Assembly (NCBI GenBank): GCA_002254665.1
Contig: NJDP01000002.1
Coordinates: 1 to 37,162 of the forward strand
Source of the DNA: Desulfurococcales archaeon ex4484_58
Lineage (GTDB): Archaea; Thermoproteota; Thermoprotei_A; Sulfolobales; Desulfurococcaceae
Length of the DNA stretch: 37,162 nt
Direction of reading: 5' to 3'
Part shown: piece by piece, positions 33,901 to 37,162 of the stretch
How the letters are laid out: the number at the start of each line of letters is the position of its first letter
Numbering within the stretch: the stretch's first letter is position 1
Translations under genes and position numbers: made by a program
The notes under the pieces: model-generated
The model's input: the letters and a program-made list of their open reading frames with translations, nothing else
Databases searched by the model: none
Told to the model about the DNA's origin: nothing

Positions 33901-35370
33901 TGCTAGTTCGTCTGGTTTCTTAGAATACAGTATATCTAAGAAAACATCCACCAACCTATACTGAATAGCTACATTAGTGAAGTTAACATAATCGATTAGA
34001 TCACGCGGAGTTGCCTGGAATCCCTTCTCTGCAAAAGCTGATTTCAAAGTAAATGCTGGTAAACCAGAGCTCCAGAAAGGCTCAGTATCAAGCCAGTAGG
34101 GACCAGGAAATAAAACCCACCATGAGTTAGGGTCTTTAGAGTATAGGAGCAACTGTCTTATCTTATCCCCAAAACCTGAACCAAATATTTCCGCGACTCT
34201 ATCCTTTACTATAGAGCTACTATATACTTCATCTATAAATCCAGCATAGAGGTTTAACGGCCCATAAGTTATACCTATAGCTTGAGCTGTATAGAAGTAG
34301 CCTATACTTGTTGGTGCTATGTAATGTGAATTAGAGTTTATATCTATCCCTACATAAATTGTTTTATCTGGATCAAGCTTAATACTCTTATTCCCGAATA
34401 CCAGCTTATTATTATTAAACAAGTATTTTTCAACAAAATACCTATGACCAACTAATCCCTCATAGTATCCAGAAAACAATATTATTAATGTATCATATTT
34501 GGGCTTATCTCTACTATACTTCTCCGCTAAACCGATAAGATAAGCTGGAGCTAATAAATCATTTGCACCCGGTGCATAACCTATTGCTGGAGACCATGAA
34601 TCATAGTGTGTAAGCAATACTATCTTATAATCATGGTTTTCACCGGGAAAATAAGCTATGATGTTAAAAGCATTTGTTTCTATCCATCGAGAAGATAATT
34701 TTAAGTAACCATAGGTACCGTTTAGGTCTATTAACGATGAATTATATTTCACTTTAAGTTCTCTACATGAAATATATCCTAATGGGAGATTAACCGGGGC
34801 ATCTAAATACTTATCATACATTCTACCATTAATAGTATCATCTGAATCATAGAAGATAATAGCTTTTACACCAATATATGGATCTAGTAGCCAGAGCCAT
34901 TTCCAATCAATACCCATATCGATGAATACAATCGAATCCCTTAGATCAACACTATTCAGATCTTCAAGCTTCCTCGCCACAACTATCCTACCACTATATT
35001 CTCCATTAACCGGGACACCCCCACTAGGCCAGATCGGATAGACTTTTATATATAACCCATTAACTTCAAGATAACTACCATTATCTACTGGAACCACGAT
35101 CGTATAGTTATCCAGTAACACGTTACCATTAGTTAAATTATAGAGTCTACGGTAAAGATAATTGGTTACATTATAGTATCCATTATGTCCGGTCAAACGA
35201 TCACTTATATTTGAAAGATCATATATAGTATCTAAAATAGTCTTATTAATCAATAGATCTCTTAATAAAAACTCGCTATAACCACTACCATAGACCATGG
35301 GTTTAATCGGTGAAATAAGGGAAATAAATAAAAATAATAAGATTAATGTAAAAATAGCTTTCTTAAACAT
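30967..35370 (-). CDS. M28-peptidase-like ectodomain fused to an FtsX-type ABC permease
   Basis: 1467 residues: signal/anchor (1-25), M28-like domain (about 40-480), beta-sandwich (about 515-700), membrane segments (about 800-880), a MacB-like membrane-ectodomain-membrane module (about 920-1330) and a cytoplasmic tail to 1467. M28 motifs present: HYDS (His255, Asp257), PGAND (Asp271), YEG (Glu304) and GIDIN (Asp343). The usual Glu-Glu pair is Tyr303-Glu304, and the usual terminal His is replaced (LDTEPFWSSGLPAF), so peptidase activity is doubtful. The FtsX core is seen in YERRREIYIYASLGLSPTQ and YPVFKAGRMALP. It may bind peptides or polymer outside and be driven by a MacB-type ATPase such as those at 22-23.7 kb. 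It has no adjacent ATPase gene. Confidence 0.8.
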   Translation of the reverse strand: MFKKAIFTLILLFLFISLISPIKPMVYGSGYSEFLLRDLLINKTILDTIYDLSNISDRLTGHNGYYNVTNYLYRRLYNLTNGNVLLDNYTIVVPVDNGSYLEVNGLYIKVYPIWPSGGVPVNGEYSGRIVVARKLEDLNSVDLRDSIVFIDMGIDWKWLWLLDPYIGVKAIIFYDSDDTINGRMYDKYLDAPVNLPLGYISCRELKVKYNSSLIDLNGTYGYLKLSSRWIETNAFNIIAYFPGENHDYKIVLLTHYDSWSPAIGYAPGANDLLAPAYLIGLAEKYSRDKPKYDTLIILFSGYYEGLVGHRYFVEKYLFNNNKLVFGNKSIKLDPDKTIYVGIDINSNSHYIAPTSIGYFYTAQAIGITYGPLNLYAGFIDEVYSSSIVKDRVAEIFGSGFGDKIRQLLLYSKDPNSWWVLFPGPYWLDTEPFWSSGLPAFTLKSAFAEKGFQATPRDLIDYVNFTNVAIQYRLVDVFLDILYSKKPDELAACISKGLSPGAPVRTSVSGRNEMFTKLIGQVMVWIPSLGQRVSLDRAGFDKALVMIRAGSRIKTTSPWNIRLVMFTDEKGYFEVSGLHSSRATSLEITALVLSDTGKVLALNAMGSVSRGSTVSINQPVLGSYQAPWEVWIVEYNGSISLNLVVDPITYQTPLEGGSIGYKIVRLDTLAEPEYYWVFLDETGFFIAYVDRLMEYSLVFGPEPVYYVIEDALPNHIYSLYDALDDTLSIVKERMDRLAEYRIVNPAVDEFLSRGLNALNNATEALLKHKYQEYRAYICMGLTATFNAYKLMKSTYLDVENTAILFSVLLVFFAFILGLYLRKPGDNPLKVVIKAISISVIIALIFALLHPAFHLTVNAIMSIIGFIMLILSIPALLILLSDFNNALKEIRRKKVGIHEVERSRIATSYVAFSYGVEHMKRRKLRTILTLITLIVVVISVVLFTSLSSYVAPKPIGITGYTPTRPSGFMFQRETIDRNLPLGDMVLDVVEVAISNETIARYWSSSSIYIFLYDDPTKYHSLEGVVGLEVFEDRITNISKYIVKGRWFDENDTYSIIIPYSTINTTNGAIDVNKTVVLAGVKFKVVGVYDDRRILGIRELDGHTITPVIGFPRAHALRVAFIPSKIVKEDPWMGKGVAFILAQISSRTRYDPYSISREIMFTLPSLDTYMYSTVRGVSKYSRLIALQGAGFNYIIAPVIIASISILGVMLGSIYERRREIYIYASLGLSPTQIGLMFIAEALACALIATVVGFSLGIVLTNIAAALMPQVFKPNYSSGYVLLALSTTFIAVLLASIYPVFKAGRMALPSLRRKWEYPTKPSGDEWLIPLPFKLTTFRELLGVYTYVYEYISGFTSPDIGSFVVEKLGVSRSEVGGKSVVVLEGEARLKPWHAGVKQVFQIRAVETKPGEWDISIYLKRLTGNRRIWIKSNKVFIDALRKQLLLWRTLHIEDKKSYIEKAHVFFKDMKLNI

Positions 35371-35443
35371 ATACTATCATCTCATACCACTACTACTGAT
35401 AACCTCTATTTCTACACATTAAACCATAATTATTCAAATAAAA

Positions 35444-37162
35444 TTATTTCTTCTCACCTTTAACCATGACAAAGACTATAGTAATTACTGCGAGTACCGC
35501 TATAACTCCAATCCACACCAATAATCCTCCACCAAACCCTCCAGAAGAATATATTACTTGAACCTCATATATACCGCCTTTCTCGAGAGTTATTGTTGCT
35601 TGAGCATAATCATCTAGAACCTCAAACTTAACCTCTTTATTATTTACAAGTATTTTATCTAGGCTATAGATCCCAGCCTTCACTGGAACCTCGATTAAAT
35701 AAGTGCCTGGAGTCTTTAAACCCGGTTTGGGAGGCGAAAACCTTAGATCAACTACTGTTATATTCCTTGATTCGGGTTTAGATGTATCACTATATACCAG
35801 CTCACCAGCATCTGTATATACTGTAAAGTTTATATCCCCAGCTTGCTGTGGTAAACCAACACCATCCGGTGTCACGAACAATAATATGATCTTAGCTAAT
35901 TCTCTAATACTAAACTTTAACTTTACAGTATCACCTTGCGATAAAGTAATATTTACTTCTGGAGATTCCACTAGCGTACCATTAGGCAATATCCATCCCT
36001 CAAACCTAAACTCGCCGAGACCATCAATTGTAACTCCAGTCTCGGGATCGATCTTTAATCGATAAGTAGTGTTTGTATATGGTATCTTCAATACAAACTT
36101 GTCACTCTTGATCTCAACCTGGTTATATAGATCCCCCGTATATACATCAAATAGTAGTATAGTTGATTTAGGTATACCTTTTCCACCTTCAGTAACGATC
36201 TCAACGTTAACATCATATTTCAATTCAACAGTAACAACCTTACATGGTATACGCGGTGAATAATCTGGACTATAGAAGTTCTTATTATATAAGTCACTAG
36301 GCATACCTAATTGTTTAATATAATAATAGTGGAGGGGGCCAGCATAGATCAGCATATGATATTCCTCGGAGGATCCGGGATCGATTGTTACTGCTCTAAA
36401 CTCTATACGAATACTACTATCCGGTACACCTCCAGTAGTGCTTTCAAACCATACATGACTAGTTTTACCTATAGTCTCGTTATCAACCATAAATAATCCA
36501 AGCATAAAACCCCATGGCGAAGGCTCTGTTGATGCATCATATATACCTACACCTTTAACCATACCATGATAATCGAAAGCTTGAAAATCGATCCCGGAAG
36601 CACCGCGTGGAACAGTTGTTATATTATTATCAGTCAACCATACAAAACGCATATCATTGTCTGGTTCACCTATTTTAGCTACAAGTTCGACCATTGGCCC
36701 AACGGGTCTGCCCCAAGCATCAGATAAATTTAGTACAATCTGCGATCCACCCTCGTTTATGAGTGTCATGTTGAATTCTATGATAAATGAAGCATTCCAT
36801 ACTCTATAGGTTTTCACAACTTTTAACCCACTCAATGGGTCTGGGAGTGAATACGTTATCCTTAATAATGTATAGTTTTCCGTCTCTTCTAATACTTCAT
36901 AATTTGCTGATGCACCAATAGCTAAACCATACCATGGATCACCAGTAGTTATAATATCCCACATAACAGTCTCTATAGTAGGCATTCCACCACCGCTTCT
37001 AGTAGATTTTATACCCTCTCTAGCAACTGGCGTACCAGAGAAATCCTTGTGTATTGCAACGATATTCTGTATTGCACCACCATTAGCTAGATCCCATGTT
37101 ATCTTAAGGAAATCATTATCAACAATTAATTTGTTATCACTAGCTGTTATCGAAGAACTAGT
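35444..37162 (-). CDS. Large anchored surface protein, C-terminal part
   Basis: The frame runs through the right edge, so the true start is outside; at least 572 residues are visible. The internal ATG at 36985 is not the start, because the preceding frame is open and encodes DNKLIVDNDFLKITWDLANG and GGAIQNIVAIHKDFSGTP. That stretch, and the beta-rich region to about 36250, recall the beta-super-sandwich of galactose-mutarotase-like or YidC periplasmic domains, which bind polymers or sugars. Later come beta-sandwich repeats (YTNTTYRLKIDPETGV and similar), then a single C-terminal membrane anchor (LLVWIGVIAVLAVITIVFVM) and a KGEKK tail. Probably a polymer-binding surface receptor. It precedes the M28-FtsX gene by 73 bases, likely in one operon. 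Domain call is tentative. Confidence 0.65.
   Translation of the reverse strand, partial: TSSSITASDNKLIVDNDFLKITWDLANGGAIQNIVAIHKDFSGTPVAREGIKSTRSGGGMPTIETVMWDIITTGDPWYGLAIGASANYEVLEETENYTLLRITYSLPDPLSGLKVVKTYRVWNASFIIEFNMTLINEGGSQIVLNLSDAWGRPVGPMVELVAKIGEPDNDMRFVWLTDNNITTVPRGASGIDFQAFDYHGMVKGVGIYDASTEPSPWGFMLGLFMVDNETIGKTSHVWFESTTGGVPDSSIRIEFRAVTIDPGSSEEYHMLIYAGPLHYYYIKQLGMPSDLYNKNFYSPDYSPRIPCKVVTVELKYDVNVEIVTEGGKGIPKSTILLFDVYTGDLYNQVEIKSDKFVLKIPYTNTTYRLKIDPETGVTIDGLGEFRFEGWILPNGTLVESPEVNITLSQGDTVKLKFSIRELAKIILLFVTPDGVGLPQQAGDINFTVYTDAGELVYSDTSKPESRNITVVDLRFSPPKPGLKTPGTYLIEVPVKAGIYSLDKILVNNKEVKFEVLDDYAQATITLEKGGIYEVQVIYSSGGFGGGLLVWIGVIAVLAVITIVFVMVKGEKK

Noticed and set aside
35703-36065. 120-residue plus-strand frame inside the surface protein gene
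   Set aside because: It mirrors a well-supported minus-strand gene, has pyrimidine-rich codons and no ribosome-binding site.

Overview
The window looks like chromosomal DNA from a hyperthermophilic crenarchaeon of the Desulfurococcales, most likely Staphylothermus or a close relative. It is AT-rich with purine-rich coding strands and heavy AGA/AGG/ATA codon use. Shine-Dalgarno (SD) sites are GGTG/GGAGG-like, TTG and GTG starts are common, and TATA boxes are of the TTTATAAA type. It carries a Sulfolobus-type single-stranded DNA-binding protein, GH57 enzymes, and a 1344-residue subtilisin-family protease. From memory, that protease matches the size and organisation of the S-layer-bound protease of Staphylothermus marinus. 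The species call is inference; I could not run a search.

Left part (1-7.4 kb): the N-terminal half of a thiolase, a C2H2-like zinc-finger protein, a secreted transglutaminase-fold protein, an SSB / PqqD-like pair, and a disturbed locus. In that locus one caspase/CHAT-like surface protein is split by a +1 frameshift exactly between its His and Cys motifs, and its signal peptide has no ATG/GTG/TTG start, only a well-placed ATA. An ICMT-like membrane methyltransferase, a short reading frame that also needs a +1 shift, and a DUF123 GIY-YIG protein follow.

Middle (7.4-15 kb): a possible C/D-box sRNA, a MoxR ATPase / VWA protein pair, a small helical protein, an MFS transporter, and several unrecognised membrane or surface proteins. 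One of these has a perfect 16-bp palindrome over its SD and start codon. A COG2426-type small membrane protein closes the block.

Right part (15-37 kb) is a polymer-harvesting and cell-surface region. It holds the large secreted subtilase, a GH57 without an export signal, a Cys-rich protein, a compact MacB-type ABC module (one 4-TM FtsX-like permease and two tandem ATPases), a small unknown gene, and a surface-anchored GH57. It continues with two OPT-like transporters, a 1467-residue fusion of a degenerate M28 peptidase fold to an FtsX permease, and a large anchored surface protein that runs off the right edge. From 23.6 kb to the edge everything is read leftwards. A consensus TATA box upstream of the first OPT-like gene and a T-rich stretch after it suggest more than one transcription unit.

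A plausible reading is that outside enzymes cut protein and alpha-glucan, the OPT-like proteins import the products, and the FtsX parts couple ATP hydrolysis to an extracellular function. The most unusual items are the frameshifted caspase-like gene, the pseudo-M28/FtsX fusion and its neighbourhood, and the candidate RNA and palindromic elements. No rRNA, tRNA, CRISPR array or insertion sequence was seen.
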